From positions 1-51,111 of the forward strand of contig CAZEWK010000021.1 of the NCBI GenBank assembly GCA_964515905.1: a stretch of 51,111 nucleotides of DNA. The letters run 5' to 3'. Positions 43,564 to 51,111 of this stretch are shown one piece after another (position 1 is the stretch's first letter; each line of letters starts with the position of its first letter). The translations under genes were made by a program, and so were the position numbers. This DNA is from GCA-2712985 sp964515905 (GTDB lineage Bacteria > Pseudomonadota > Alphaproteobacteria > UBA7887). The notes under the pieces were generated by a model. That model did not search any database. It was not told the origin of the DNA and was given only the letters and a program-made list of their open reading frames with translations.

Positions 43564-43821
43564 ATCGCAATGAATAAAGTTATGAAAAAAAATAGTTCTG
43601 AGTAGGATAAAAGACAGTTTTATATATATAACTAAAAATCAGGTTCTAATCTTTACTGATATCAACGACGTTTTAAAGAGTTAATAGTTTTTATCTGTCG
43701 GATATCATATACACTGCTGTATTTAGTGATTGCTTGAGTATATGAGTTAATCTATTGGAATATTTATGTCTAGCTTGTAAGTAACTCAAAGAGACTAGGA
43801 TAATTGGTTTTGGGTTCGGAT

Positions 43822-44592
43822 ATGAAAAAGAATTTATTTGATTTGAATGGGTGTGTCGCCATAGTGACCGGTGGTAATGGTGGGATTGGACTTGGCATGG
43901 CGCGTGGATTAGGTGAGGCGGGTGCTTCCCTGATCGTCGCCGGAAGAAACAAAGAAAAAAACACAACTGCGGTCGCTGATCTAAAAAAATTTGGTGTCGA
44001 AGTTTTTGCGATTGAAACGGATGTTACGGATCCGCATTCATGCCAAAATATGATAGATGAGACAGTTAAACTATTTGGTAGACTTGATATCCTTGTAAAT
44101 AATGCAGGTACTAATATTCGAAAGCAACCGCAGGATTACACTTTAGAGGAATGGCACACCGTGCTTAATACAAATCTCACCAGTGCCATGTTGTGTAGCC
44201 AATTCGCTCACCCAATTATGGTTAAAGGTGGAAAAGGAAAAATCATTAATATTGGCTCAATGATGTCTATATTTGGAGCACCATTTGCGGCAGCTTATGC
44301 AGCAAGCAAGGGGGGTATTGTACAGTATACCAAGGCTTTAGCCACCGCTTGGGCTGGAGACAATATACAAGTAAATGCTGTCCTTCCTGGCTGGATTGAT
44401 ACGGAGCTGACTCAACGAGCTAGAAAAGAAGTGCAAGGCCTCCACGAGCGAGTCTTAGAACGTACTCCAGCGGGTAGATGGGGAGTTCCCGATGATCACA
44501 AAGGTGTAGCAGTGTTTCTTTCTTCCCAGGCTTCAAATTTTATAACAGGTGCCGCGATTACAGTTGACGGTGGGTTTTCAATTCAGGCGTGA
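43822..44592 (+). CDS. Short-chain dehydrogenase/reductase
   Basis: A classical SDR. T-G-G-N-G-G-I-G starts near residue 16, N-N-A-G is present, and the catalytic Ser (G-S-M-M-S) and Y-A-A-S-K are intact. The C-terminal I-T-V-D-G-G-F-S is typical. It resembles gluconate 5-dehydrogenase or 2-deoxygluconate dehydrogenase, but the substrate cannot be fixed. ATG 43822 is preferred; an in-frame TTG at 43804 would add six residues. Confidence 0.9.
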   Translation: MKKNLFDLNGCVAIVTGGNGGIGLGMARGLGEAGASLIVAGRNKEKNTTAVADLKKFGVEVFAIETDVTDPHSCQNMIDETVKLFGRLDILVNNAGTNIRKQPQDYTLEEWHTVLNTNLTSAMLCSQFAHPIMVKGGKGKIINIGSMMSIFGAPFAAAYAASKGGIVQYTKALATAWAGDNIQVNAVLPGWIDTELTQRARKEVQGLHERVLERTPAGRWGVPDDHKGVAVFLSSQASNFITGAAITVDGGFSIQA

Positions 44593-44642
44593 ATCTAAGA
44601 TATTTTTAAATTCATCAAAAACACAAATAATTTTTTAAAAAA

Positions 44643-44954
44643 TCAGGCAGCGGTGCGAATTTCTCCTGCATCGTTGTCCACTATTACTAGAGGTTCGTAG
44701 AATTGGATTTCGGGCGAGACTCCGTAAAGTTCTTTAATGCGCTCTTTCCAAACGCCCGAATATACTTTTTCAGCTGAAGCACGGGACTTCCAAAGATAAA
44801 TCCCCGCTCCTTTGCCTTCTTCACTGAAACAAAAATATTTATGTATCAACCCGTCCATTTCTCTATAAAGAGGAGCGATACTATTAAAAATCTGCTGCGC
44901 TTTTTGACGATCAACGTTATCTGGTAGATCGAATTGAACAATTGCGGTAATCAT
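44643..44954 (-). CDS. YdhR-like small monooxygenase-fold protein
   Basis: A 103-residue ferredoxin-like dimeric alpha-beta barrel protein. The motif M-I-T-A-I-V-Q-F-D-L-P and G-L-I-H-K-Y-F-x-F-S-E-E-G-K-G-A-G-I-Y-L-W-K-S are typical of the YdhR/putative mono-oxygenase family, whose reaction is not known. A GAGGA site precedes ATG. It follows the orphan binding protein by 56 bp and may be the last gene of that run. Confidence 0.82.
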   Translation of the reverse strand: MITAIVQFDLPDNVDRQKAQQIFNSIAPLYREMDGLIHKYFCFSEEGKGAGIYLWKSRASAEKVYSGVWKERIKELYGVSPEIQFYEPLVIVDNDAGEIRTAA

Positions 44955-45010
44955 TGCTATTCCTCTGTTTTGTTCACGTACAAAAAACTTTTAGAGAAAC
45001 TAGTATGGCG

Positions 45011-46285
45011 TTACTTTGCCCCTGCGTGGTAGGGATAACTCGCTTCACCTGATGACCACTCAGAAGGATAAAGTACAACACGGGTACCGGATTTTGTAAA
45101 TTGCTCTAGGTTTTTGCCTTGAAGGTTTTGAAATTGTATCATGAGTACTCGCGTTTTTCTCCATTCGCCATCGGATCCAAAAGCTACAGTGCCCACAACC
45201 GTATCAAACTCACTAGTACGAATATGGTTGGCAAGTACATCTTGGTCTAAACTCCCTGTGTCTTCTACCGCTTGTCCCAATATTTGGAGATATGCATAAG
45301 CATATGGAGGCAAATAATAGCCTAGGGGATCAACGCCCGCGTCTTCTGCTTTAGGTTGATATTTAGCCAAGAAATCGTCGATACCCGTAAACTGTAATGT
45401 GGGTTCCGGCACCCAAAAGTCGTAGTTTACGATACCATTTAACTGGTCCCCCAAGGACTCGAGAATAGAGGCATACTGTAGGCCAACCATCCCGCCACCA
45501 AATTGTGAGACTTGCAAATTTATTTCGTTTATTGCCCTCACGATACCAACTGAATCGGGTGGATAAGAAGCTACATAAACAAGGTCCGGTTTTGCTGCTT
45601 GAATGGCCCTCATAACTGGTGTGTAATCAACAGTATTGGGGGGATATGTCTTATCATAAACCACTGCAAGTCCAGCAGTTTCTGCATTGTGCCTTGCTCC
45701 AATCATGGCATTACGTGGGAACTCGGCATCCGCACCAATCAATGCTACGGTCTTTGGAGGAGGATCTTGCCGCATTGCCACCTCAAAGAAACCTCTGGAC
45801 CAGGAAACTCTTGGATCTGGTCCGGCGGGTAATATCTGAAAATATCGTTCATACTTAAAATCTTCATTGGCAGCGAGTCCAAATAATGAAAGAAACAGTT
45901 TATTGTAGTTCATAACTATTGGCATAGCGGGTGCTATCGTGGCTGTGCCATACCCGGATACAACTAAATCAACGCGATCAAGGTTGATCAGTTTAGTGTA
46001 AATACCCGGGACCATACTGGGGTTTGTTTGGTCGTCGTAGTAGATTAATTCCACCGGTCGGCCGAGAAGTCCGCCTGCCGAATTTACATCGTCGGCCCAT
46101 ATTTGCATCGATAATAAGGCAGCTTTTCCGGCGCCAGCTAAAGCTCCCGTTAAAGCCATACTAAACCCAATTTTGATTGGATCTTCCGCATACGCTTGTT
46201 TTATGTGATGGTCACTAATAAGAGTAAGTGTGCATACGGTCACGGCAACTAGGGAACATAACCTAAACTTCATGAGCTTAATCAT
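45011..46285 (-). CDS. ABC transporter substrate-binding protein, branched-chain amino acid type
   Basis: A periplasmic Peripla_BP_6/LivK-family receptor of about 424 residues with a signal peptide (residues 5-32, cleavage near A-Y-A). The mature start I-K-I-G-F-S-M-A-L-T-G and G-G-L-L-G-R-P-V-E-L-I-Y-Y-D-D are hallmark motifs. ATG 46285 is chosen because GGGAGG lies 7 nt upstream. No LivH/M/G/F genes are in the window. It follows two acyl-CoA dehydrogenase genes, so the ligand may be a carboxylate or aromatic acid degraded by them. The substrate is inferred only. Confidence 0.88.
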   Translation of the reverse strand: MIKLMKFRLCSLVAVTVCTLTLISDHHIKQAYAEDPIKIGFSMALTGALAGAGKAALLSMQIWADDVNSAGGLLGRPVELIYYDDQTNPSMVPGIYTKLINLDRVDLVVSGYGTATIAPAMPIVMNYNKLFLSLFGLAANEDFKYERYFQILPAGPDPRVSWSRGFFEVAMRQDPPPKTVALIGADAEFPRNAMIGARHNAETAGLAVVYDKTYPPNTVDYTPVMRAIQAAKPDLVYVASYPPDSVGIVRAINEINLQVSQFGGGMVGLQYASILESLGDQLNGIVNYDFWVPEPTLQFTGIDDFLAKYQPKAEDAGVDPLGYYLPPYAYAYLQILGQAVEDTGSLDQDVLANHIRTSEFDTVVGTVAFGSDGEWRKTRVLMIQFQNLQGKNLEQFTKSGTRVVLYPSEWSSGEASYPYHAGAK

Positions 46286-46369
46286 ATCAGGGCCCTCCCT
46301 CAAAGATCCAATTATGCCGAATATTAGGCACTAATTGATCCTAACACCACTAATTTCAAAATTTTCGTT

Positions 46370-47521
46370 TTATCTTACGCCTAAACCTCGAGCAATAATG
46401 CCTCTTAGGATCTCTCTGGTGCCGCCCTGAATCGTATATTTTGGTGATATTACTGTGGCGTTTGAAATTAGTTCCCGAAAACGCATCTGATTTGTTCCGT
46501 CGTCGGTGATAAAGGCAGCTAGATTCCGTGCCCGATTTGGGAGAGCTTGCTCCCAATTCGTCCCCAAGTCTTTAACTACAGCAGCTTCGACAGCAGGTTC
46601 CTTACCATTACTTAGCATGCTTGCAACAGATATCGACATTTGACGTAACGTATGTAGTTCGGCAACCAAACGACCCAATCCATCAGATTCGCGGCGATCC
46701 GGTTTCGGCCCGAGTACACGAATTAGTTCTGATAGAACGTAGATATTTTCAAGAAAACGCTCAGGGCCGCTTCGTTCAAATGCTAATTCTGACGTGGCTT
46801 GTTTCCAAGCCATATCAGTTTCGCCTAGAATATGATCTTCAGGTAAAATCACATCATCAAAAGTAACTTCGTTAAAGTCGTGCTGACCTGCTGAGTTGAC
46901 AATTGGACTCACTATTATGCCAGGACTATTCATGTCTACTAAAAATTGTGTGAGACCATGTCGTCGGTTTTGTGCGTCGGCTGGGGATGTTCTGAACAAG
47001 GCAATCATATAATCTGCCCGATGTGCAAAACTAGTCCATATTTTTTTTCCATTTATTCTCCAGCCGTCTCTGCACTTTGCAGCCTTTGTTTTAGCAGCAA
47101 ATAGGTCTGATCCGGACTCTGGTTCACTCATGCCAATCGAAAAAGTGCACTCCCCGCGAGCGATACGTGGTAGGATCGAAGATTTTATTTTCTCATTGGC
47201 GAACTTTAGCAGTACAGGCCCACTTTGGCGATCCGCGGTAAAATGAGCCTTTGTAGGTGCGCCCGCAAATAGGAACTCTTCTGTAACTACATAGCGTTCC
47301 ATGTGAGAGCGTTCATGTCCGCCGTATTTTTTCGGCCAGGTCATACCAATCCAGCCTTTTTTGCCGACCCTCTTACTGAAATCCAGATCAAAACCATCGC
47401 CTTCGTGAGGCCGAAAAGTTCCTATGGTCACTTCTGTTTCTAAGAACTCACGTACTTCGGAACGTAGATCCTTTGTCTCGTTGGGTAGGGAAGCAAAATC
47501 AAACGAAATTTTATCAAGCAT
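46370..47521 (-). CDS. Acyl-CoA dehydrogenase, presumed catalytic-Glu subunit of a heteromer
   Basis: A 383-residue acyl-CoA dehydrogenase with F-S-I-G-M-S-E-P-E-S-G-S-D-L (127-140) and G-K-K-I-W-T-S for FAD/substrate. The C-terminal catalytic motif E-G-T-N-E is replaced by G-G-T-R-E, so the usual Glu is Gly. Glu249 in L-A-F-E-R-S-G sits where long-chain/isovaleryl-type and FadE26-type (alpha subunit of alpha2beta2) enzymes carry the base. It lies 31 bp downstream of a second, partner-like gene. The substrate is unknown. Confidence 0.85.
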   Translation of the reverse strand: MLDKISFDFASLPNETKDLRSEVREFLETEVTIGTFRPHEGDGFDLDFSKRVGKKGWIGMTWPKKYGGHERSHMERYVVTEEFLFAGAPTKAHFTADRQSGPVLLKFANEKIKSSILPRIARGECTFSIGMSEPESGSDLFAAKTKAAKCRDGWRINGKKIWTSFAHRADYMIALFRTSPADAQNRRHGLTQFLVDMNSPGIIVSPIVNSAGQHDFNEVTFDDVILPEDHILGETDMAWKQATSELAFERSGPERFLENIYVLSELIRVLGPKPDRRESDGLGRLVAELHTLRQMSISVASMLSNGKEPAVEAAVVKDLGTNWEQALPNRARNLAAFITDDGTNQMRFRELISNATVISPKYTIQGGTREILRGIIARGLGVR

Positions 47522-47552
47522 TTTCTCTTATGACCCTCATGAATTTCGGATA

Positions 47553-48620
47553 CTACCCTGATGTTATCATCGGCCATAAAGCGTCATGACCTGCCGCGGC
47601 TACTTGATCACCCAGTTTGACGGACCACTCGGTCTCATTCCCAAAATCATCCCTCCAACACCATAGACGGTGGGTAAAAGAATGCAGTGTATGTTCTTGC
47701 GTAAAGCCTATAGCACCGTGAATTTGATGGGCAATCGCTGCCACTTGATTGGCAGCCTCGCCAACCCGAATTTTAGCGGACGCAATATTAAAATAAGGAT
47801 CTGGTCCTAGAATAGGATCGCCCAGTACAGAATTTGTTGCGGCGCCAGTTGCAGCAAGCGCTGCGGATAGTTCGCCAGCCATGATGGCTAAATTATGTTG
47901 GATGACTTGAAATTTTCCGATCGGTCTGCCGAAAGCCGATCGGTCTTGGGAGTAGTCAATGGACATATTTAATAGTGTTTGTATTGCGCCGGTGATCTGC
48001 AAAGAGCGCATTAACGCACCCATTAAAAGTAGTTTCTCTGGCCCAGCCTTATTTTTAAAATTTGCTAAATTGCTCGAAGAATTGAGTGGTGTTATCGAAT
48101 TGCAGGAAATGCGGTCCCGGGGTTCCTCGGCTGCATTTCTAATAGGGACAATTCCACACTCTGCGGTGGGTATGACAACGATATTGGGTTCTGGATCGGT
48201 CGTGAAAGCAACAATGCTATTTACTTGACTAGCAAAAGGAATATCCTCCAGTGTGCCGTGTAGTAGATTGTCTTTACCTAAGGTTAGATTTTGTGCTTTG
48301 GTTGGAGTTGCTACTGTCATCAATTCTTTTTTTGGCGTAATACCCGACTGTTCAAGAAGCCAACTGGCTAATAGCGTCTCAGCAAGAGGAATAGGAGTAC
48401 AAAATTGGCCGGTTACCTGCTGGATGGCGAATCCGTCTAGCAATGATGCTCCAGAACCGCCCATGTCTTCAGAGCACCAAGCGGTTAGTAGACCTGCATC
48501 AGATAGGGCTTTGCAAAGGGGGATTTGCCAATCTCGAGACGTATTTAAAACGTTTTGGGGATTAGCTAAGTCCGAGAAAATACGTTGTGTGGTCTGTATT
48601 ATTAAAGGATCTGGTTTCAT
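47553..48620 (-). CDS. Acyl-CoA dehydrogenase-like partner subunit
   Basis: A 355-residue shorter member of the family. It keeps S-A-F-G-R-P-I-G-K-F-Q-V-I-Q-H (FAD-contact helix) and H-Q-I-H-G-A-I-G-F-T-Q-E-H. It lacks the S-E-P-x-x-G-S-D segment and the E-G-T-N-E motif, as expected for the beta subunit of heterotetrameric acyl-CoA dehydrogenases known from steroid side-chain catabolism. Its start overlaps the crotonase stop (ATGA), and the catalytic subunit follows. Confidence 0.82.
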   Translation of the reverse strand: MKPDPLIIQTTQRIFSDLANPQNVLNTSRDWQIPLCKALSDAGLLTAWCSEDMGGSGASLLDGFAIQQVTGQFCTPIPLAETLLASWLLEQSGITPKKELMTVATPTKAQNLTLGKDNLLHGTLEDIPFASQVNSIVAFTTDPEPNIVVIPTAECGIVPIRNAAEEPRDRISCNSITPLNSSSNLANFKNKAGPEKLLLMGALMRSLQITGAIQTLLNMSIDYSQDRSAFGRPIGKFQVIQHNLAIMAGELSAALAATGAATNSVLGDPILGPDPYFNIASAKIRVGEAANQVAAIAHQIHGAIGFTQEHTLHSFTHRLWCWRDDFGNETEWSVKLGDQVAAAGHDALWPMITSG

Positions 48621-49405
48621 TGCCCAATAAAGTTTGCTATTCGCCGCTCGGATACGGCTTTAACACCTTCTTCAAAATCTTTGGTTTCTCGGAGTCTTAA
48701 CTGCTCTTTTAACTCTAATTTTGTTGCTGCCTCAACCCTATCACCCAAGTTACCCCGGACCGTTGCGCGAGTGGCTAAAAGTCCCAGTGGTGAGCACTCT
48801 GCAATCTCTTCGGCCAGTTCTATGGCAGAGATTCTCAGATTTTCTTGGGGGACTAGCTTGTCAATAAGTCCCATTTCGAGTGCTTCTGCTCCTTTTATTC
48901 GTCGACTAGTATAGAACATCATAGCAGCATTATTTTCACCAATTAATCTGGGTAGAGTATACGTAAGTCCAAAACCTGGATGAAACCCTAGCTTAGTAAA
49001 GTTTGCAACAAACCTTGATTCGGGTGAGCCAACTCGAAAATCCGCAACTAAAGAGAGTCCCAATCCACCGCCCACAGCGGCACCATTTATAGCGGCAACA
49101 ATAGGTTTTTTTGCTTTAAAAAGACGCACGGCTTCAACATAAAGTGGGGCAGGACTGCCCAATTGATATTGTGCTTTCCCCTCAGAATCTGCTGTAAATT
49201 GTGCACCAGCACAGAATGATCGACCCTGCGAAGTTAAGACTATTGATCGGCAATCAACTATTTTATCCAGCCTCTCCATAGAATCTGCAAGTTGTTGAAT
49301 TAAGCTATGATCGAAAAAATTATGAGGAGGGCGACAAATTTCTACCAGAGCTACATGATTTTGGAACTCAACGGAAATATCAGTATATGAGGGTAAAGTG
49401 CTCAA
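48617..49405 (-). CDS. Crotonase-family protein without the usual catalytic Glu pair
   Basis: A 262-residue enoyl-CoA hydratase/isomerase-fold protein. The oxyanion holes S-F-C-A-G-A-Q-F (63-70) and N-G-A-A-V-G-G-G-L-G (107-116) are present. By alignment to rat hydratase, the Glu144 position is Phe136 (A-N-F-T-K-L-G) and the Glu164 position is Met162, so simple hydration is unlikely. Isomerase or another CoA chemistry is possible. The start is TTG, behind a weak AAGAG site. It heads the run with the two acyl-CoA dehydrogenases. Confidence 0.85.
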   Translation of the reverse strand: MSTLPSYTDISVEFQNHVALVEICRPPHNFFDHSLIQQLADSMERLDKIVDCRSIVLTSQGRSFCAGAQFTADSEGKAQYQLGSPAPLYVEAVRLFKAKKPIVAAINGAAVGGGLGLSLVADFRVGSPESRFVANFTKLGFHPGFGLTYTLPRLIGENNAAMMFYTSRRIKGAEALEMGLIDKLVPQENLRISAIELAEEIAECSPLGLLATRATVRGNLGDRVEAATKLELKEQLRLRETKDFEEGVKAVSERRIANFIGQ

Positions 49406-49419
49406 TTATTTCTCTTTCT

Positions 49420-49436
49420 GTGATAACTTTTATCAC
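49420..49436. promoter_or_regulatory. Palindrome GTGATAA-ctt-TTATCAC upstream of the crotonase gene
   Basis: A perfect 7-bp inverted repeat with 3-nt spacer, 14 bp upstream of the crotonase TTG in the divergent gap. The position fits a repressor operator, for example of a TetR- or GntR-type regulator sensing an acyl-CoA. No such regulator is encoded beside it. Confidence 0.5.
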
Positions 49437-49522
49437 TTTATCTGTTGTGGTCTCATATCAGATTCATTCAAACCCTAAACTGGTTAGTATTGTGTTGGAA
49501 TTATTTGAGAAAAGTTTTAACG

Positions 49523-49528
49523 TATAAT
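49523..49528 (+). promoter_or_regulatory. Candidate -10 box of the 49561 gene
   Basis: TATAAT is a perfect -10, 32 bp before the TTG start. The -35 is weak (TTATTT, 16 bp away). Called by eye. Confidence 0.35.
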
Positions 49529-49560
49529 TCAGATTAAGAATACCCGTTGGGGAATGTTTT

Positions 49561-50232
49561 TTGGATAACGAAGACCCATTTAAATCAGGATTCGATGGAG
49601 CTGCGGTGTTAGGTGCGGGTAACTCGTCTCCTGGTACTTCAAATGTGGTTCGAATAGCCGATCGATTCCAAAAAGGTTATGACCCTCTTTATGATACGGA
49701 GTTGTTAGATATTTTACGAAATTATTTTAAATCTGGTGTTGCTGTTATTTATGGAACAGAACTTGAGTGTTATGCAAATCATCGGAAAGCTATTTCAAGA
49801 TTAACAGATTTAGAAGCAGGAGAGTTAGGTTTAAAGGCGCCATGTTATTTTATAAGAGCGCCAGCAACTGAAATTACAGAGAGAGTTGACGAAATTCGTT
49901 ATAAGTGGGGTCCTTGGGAGCTTCGAGTTTGTAATATAGTGGTTGGGGGATGGCTATTTAATCGGACAATTAGTTGGTCATTACTAGCAGATCTGTTGCC
50001 TGATACAGATCTTAACAAAGTGCTAGGAGGCCTAGCTGAGCATGGATTAATTGAGATTATAAACCAAAGCAGGATTGTGCCAAGTCGTATCCTATTGTAC
50101 CGGATTATAGAGCAGGTTGTATGGTTGTTAGATACAATGGCTCCGTTAGTATATGAGTACTGTCATCCAGTTCTTGCAGACAAGATGAAATATTGGCCAC
50201 CAGTAGAAAAGGAGGTGCCCGCGTGGTTTTAG
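49561..50232 (+). CDS. Conserved-looking protein of unknown function
   Basis: I do not recognise this 223-residue protein. It is soluble, with no leader. The N-terminal 30 residues are low in order (G-A-G-N-S-S-P-G-T-S). The middle has aromatic-rich segments (Y-K-W-G-P-W-E-L-R) and the C-terminal half L-A-D-L-L-P-D-T-D-L-N-K-V-L could be a winged-helix or helical bundle. The start is TTG with GGGGAA upstream. Its last 10 bp overlap the HTH gene, so the two are coupled and probably functionally linked. Confidence 0.65.
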   Translation: MDNEDPFKSGFDGAAVLGAGNSSPGTSNVVRIADRFQKGYDPLYDTELLDILRNYFKSGVAVIYGTELECYANHRKAISRLTDLEAGELGLKAPCYFIRAPATEITERVDEIRYKWGPWELRVCNIVVGGWLFNRTISWSLLADLLPDTDLNKVLGGLAEHGLIEIINQSRIVPSRILLYRIIEQVVWLLDTMAPLVYEYCHPVLADKMKYWPPVEKEVPAWF

Positions 50233-50594
50233 GCGAACGGTTGAGATTATTGAGAAAAAAAAATCGATTTAGTGCGGAACGTCTTTCAGAGGTGTGTGGT
50301 GTAAAAGCGGGTGCGTATAGACGTTGGGAGAGAAATGAAACGGAACCATCAATTAGCCAGGCATTATCTTTAGCTCGGGAATACCAAATGACAGTAGACG
50401 AAATGCTTTTTGGGGACGTTCAAGGGAATGGTTCAACGGTTATCGCCCTTGATGTAACCCCTGGTGAAAATGTGATGGTCAGGGTCACCGGAAGAAAGCA
50501 AGATACTAATTTTAGTTATCAACCAGCGGTGAAGTTAGAAAATTCGGTAGCCTCCGTTGAAAAGGTAAACCAATCAGATATCAAGACTTCTTGA
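50223..50594 (+). CDS. XRE-type helix-turn-helix regulator
   Basis: The N-terminal HTH (residues 3-60 from the GTG at 50223) reads L-G-E-R-L-R-L-L-R-K-K-N-R-F-S-A-E-R-L-S, then C-G-V-K-A-G-A-Y-R-R-W-E-R-N-E-T-E-P-S, a typical Cro/CI-like fold, followed by L-A-R-E-Y-Q-M-T-V-D-E-M-L-F. The last 60 residues look disordered. GTG 50223 is preferred because AAGGAGG lies 7 nt upstream; the open frame reaches back to 50193. Targets are unknown, but hspQ lies 13 bp downstream. Confidence 0.82.
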   Translation: MVLGERLRLLRKKNRFSAERLSEVCGVKAGAYRRWERNETEPSISQALSLAREYQMTVDEMLFGDVQGNGSTVIALDVTPGENVMVRVTGRKQDTNFSYQPAVKLENSVASVEKVNQSDIKTS

Positions 50595-50607
50595 TTAGAA
50601 CAAGTTC

Positions 50608-50937
50608 ATGACGATCAGAACTGCTAAATTCCAAATTGGCGATATCGTGCGTCATCGGGTTTACCCCTTTCGTGGGGTCATTTTTGATGTTGATGTCGAA
50701 TTTGCCAACACGGACGAATGGTGGCAGTCAATACCCGAGGATGTTAGACCGCGGAAAGACCAGCCATTTTACCATCTTTTGGCTGAAAATGATCAGGTGA
50801 CTTACATAGCCTACGTATCGGAACAAAACCTTTTGGTGGATGAGACAGATCAACCGGTCTCACATCCCCGGGTGGGTGATTATTTTACTCGTCGGGAGGG
50901 TGGGCGCTATATAATTCGTGAGGCTTATGCTAATTAA
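50608..50937 (+). CDS. hspQ: Heat shock protein HspQ
   Basis: HspQ is a small protein that in E. coli affects DnaA stability and enhances Lon protease. Motifs are F-Q-I-G-D-I-V-R-H-R-V-Y-P-F-R-G-V-I-F-D-V-D, Q-P-F-Y-H-L-L-A-E-N and Y-V-S-E-Q-N-L-L. The 109 residues are the usual size. It follows the HTH gene, possibly in one unit. A short inverted repeat ACCGT-n10-ACGGT (50944-50963) may form part of a terminator. The 174 bp after it show no other gene. Confidence 0.93.
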   Translation: MTIRTAKFQIGDIVRHRVYPFRGVIFDVDVEFANTDEWWQSIPEDVRPRKDQPFYHLLAENDQVTYIAYVSEQNLLVDETDQPVSHPRVGDYFTRREGGRYIIREAYAN

Positions 50938-51111
50938 ATTGGCACCGTAGTTTTTATGACGGTAATATAAATAGTTATATCCTATCTATAATATATAAGA
51001 TTAATTATTTAATTTGTAGTTAGTCTAAACAATCAGGTCTTTTGTTTGTTCTAAAGACCACACAACGACCTCCCATTTAGTTGCTAAATTAGTTGGGCTC
51101 AGTAAACATTC

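Noticed and set aside
1..51111. CRISPR array, insertion sequence, prophage or integrative element
   Set aside because: No regularly spaced repeats, transposase, integrase, phage gene or flanking direct repeats were seen on reading.

Overview
The window looks like a chromosomal segment of a moderately AT-rich alphaproteobacterium, probably a free-living and possibly marine heterotroph. The evidence is the conserved run DUF2062-pdxJ-acpS-lepB-rnc-era-recO-parC, an Mg-type HemB, a Bpt leucyltransferase, HspQ, and several transport and acyl-CoA genes. The tRNA-His gene keeps the encoded G-1:C73 pair, which argues against the alphaproteobacterial orders that lost it and fits a Rhodospirillales-like or other deep lineage. 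No insertion sequence, phage gene, integrase or CRISPR array is visible. GTG and TTG starts are common.

Layout. Positions 1-7263 hold the housekeeping run, with short gaps or 4-bp overlaps in most places. Positions 7460-14545 hold a TRAP transporter (small and large permease on +, then two paralogous TakP-like binding proteins on -), followed by bpt and an SLC13-type permease on -. Positions 14546-15144 are about 600 bp without a clear gene. Positions 15145-20957 carry a penicillin-acylase-family hydrolase, a CaiB-type CoA transferase, an ornithine-type decarboxylase and an atypical SDR. hemB follows. Positions 22211-25360 are a valine-degradation operon (acyl-CoA dehydrogenase, 3-hydroxyisobutyryl-CoA hydrolase, 3-hydroxyisobutyrate dehydrogenase). 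Positions 25424-32275 (-) hold glutaryl-CoA dehydrogenase, a secreted unknown, dihydroorotase, a DEAD-box helicase and parE. Positions 32683-34623 are glnB-glnA, divergent from tRNA-His and a methyltransferase. Positions 35966-38666 (-) hold an intradiol dioxygenase, a PanE-like reductase and an SDR. Positions 38968-42597 hold a beta-propeller protein, a polytopic membrane protein paired with a cupredoxin-like lipoprotein, and a cupin. Positions 42694-49405 hold a hydrolase, an SDR, and a minus-strand run: crotonase, two partner acyl-CoA dehydrogenases, an orphan ABC binding protein and a YdhR-like protein. The window ends with an unknown protein, an HTH regulator and hspQ.

How it fits together. 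The cell takes up organic acids and amino acids (TRAP, SLC13, ABC binding protein) and oxidises them through CoA thioesters (valine and lysine/tryptophan routes, plus an unidentified substrate handled by a two-subunit acyl-CoA dehydrogenase). Nitrogen status is handled by PII and glutamine synthetase.

The least explained items are: a hairpin that pairs the glnB start codon; the 44643-49405 catabolic run, with a crotonase lacking both usual catalytic glutamates and an operator-like palindrome at its head; an SDR lacking two catalytic residues; an 18-bp perfect palindrome upstream of another SDR that also has a coding-like in-frame extension past its stop; and a cupredoxin lipoprotein that seems to need an ATT start.
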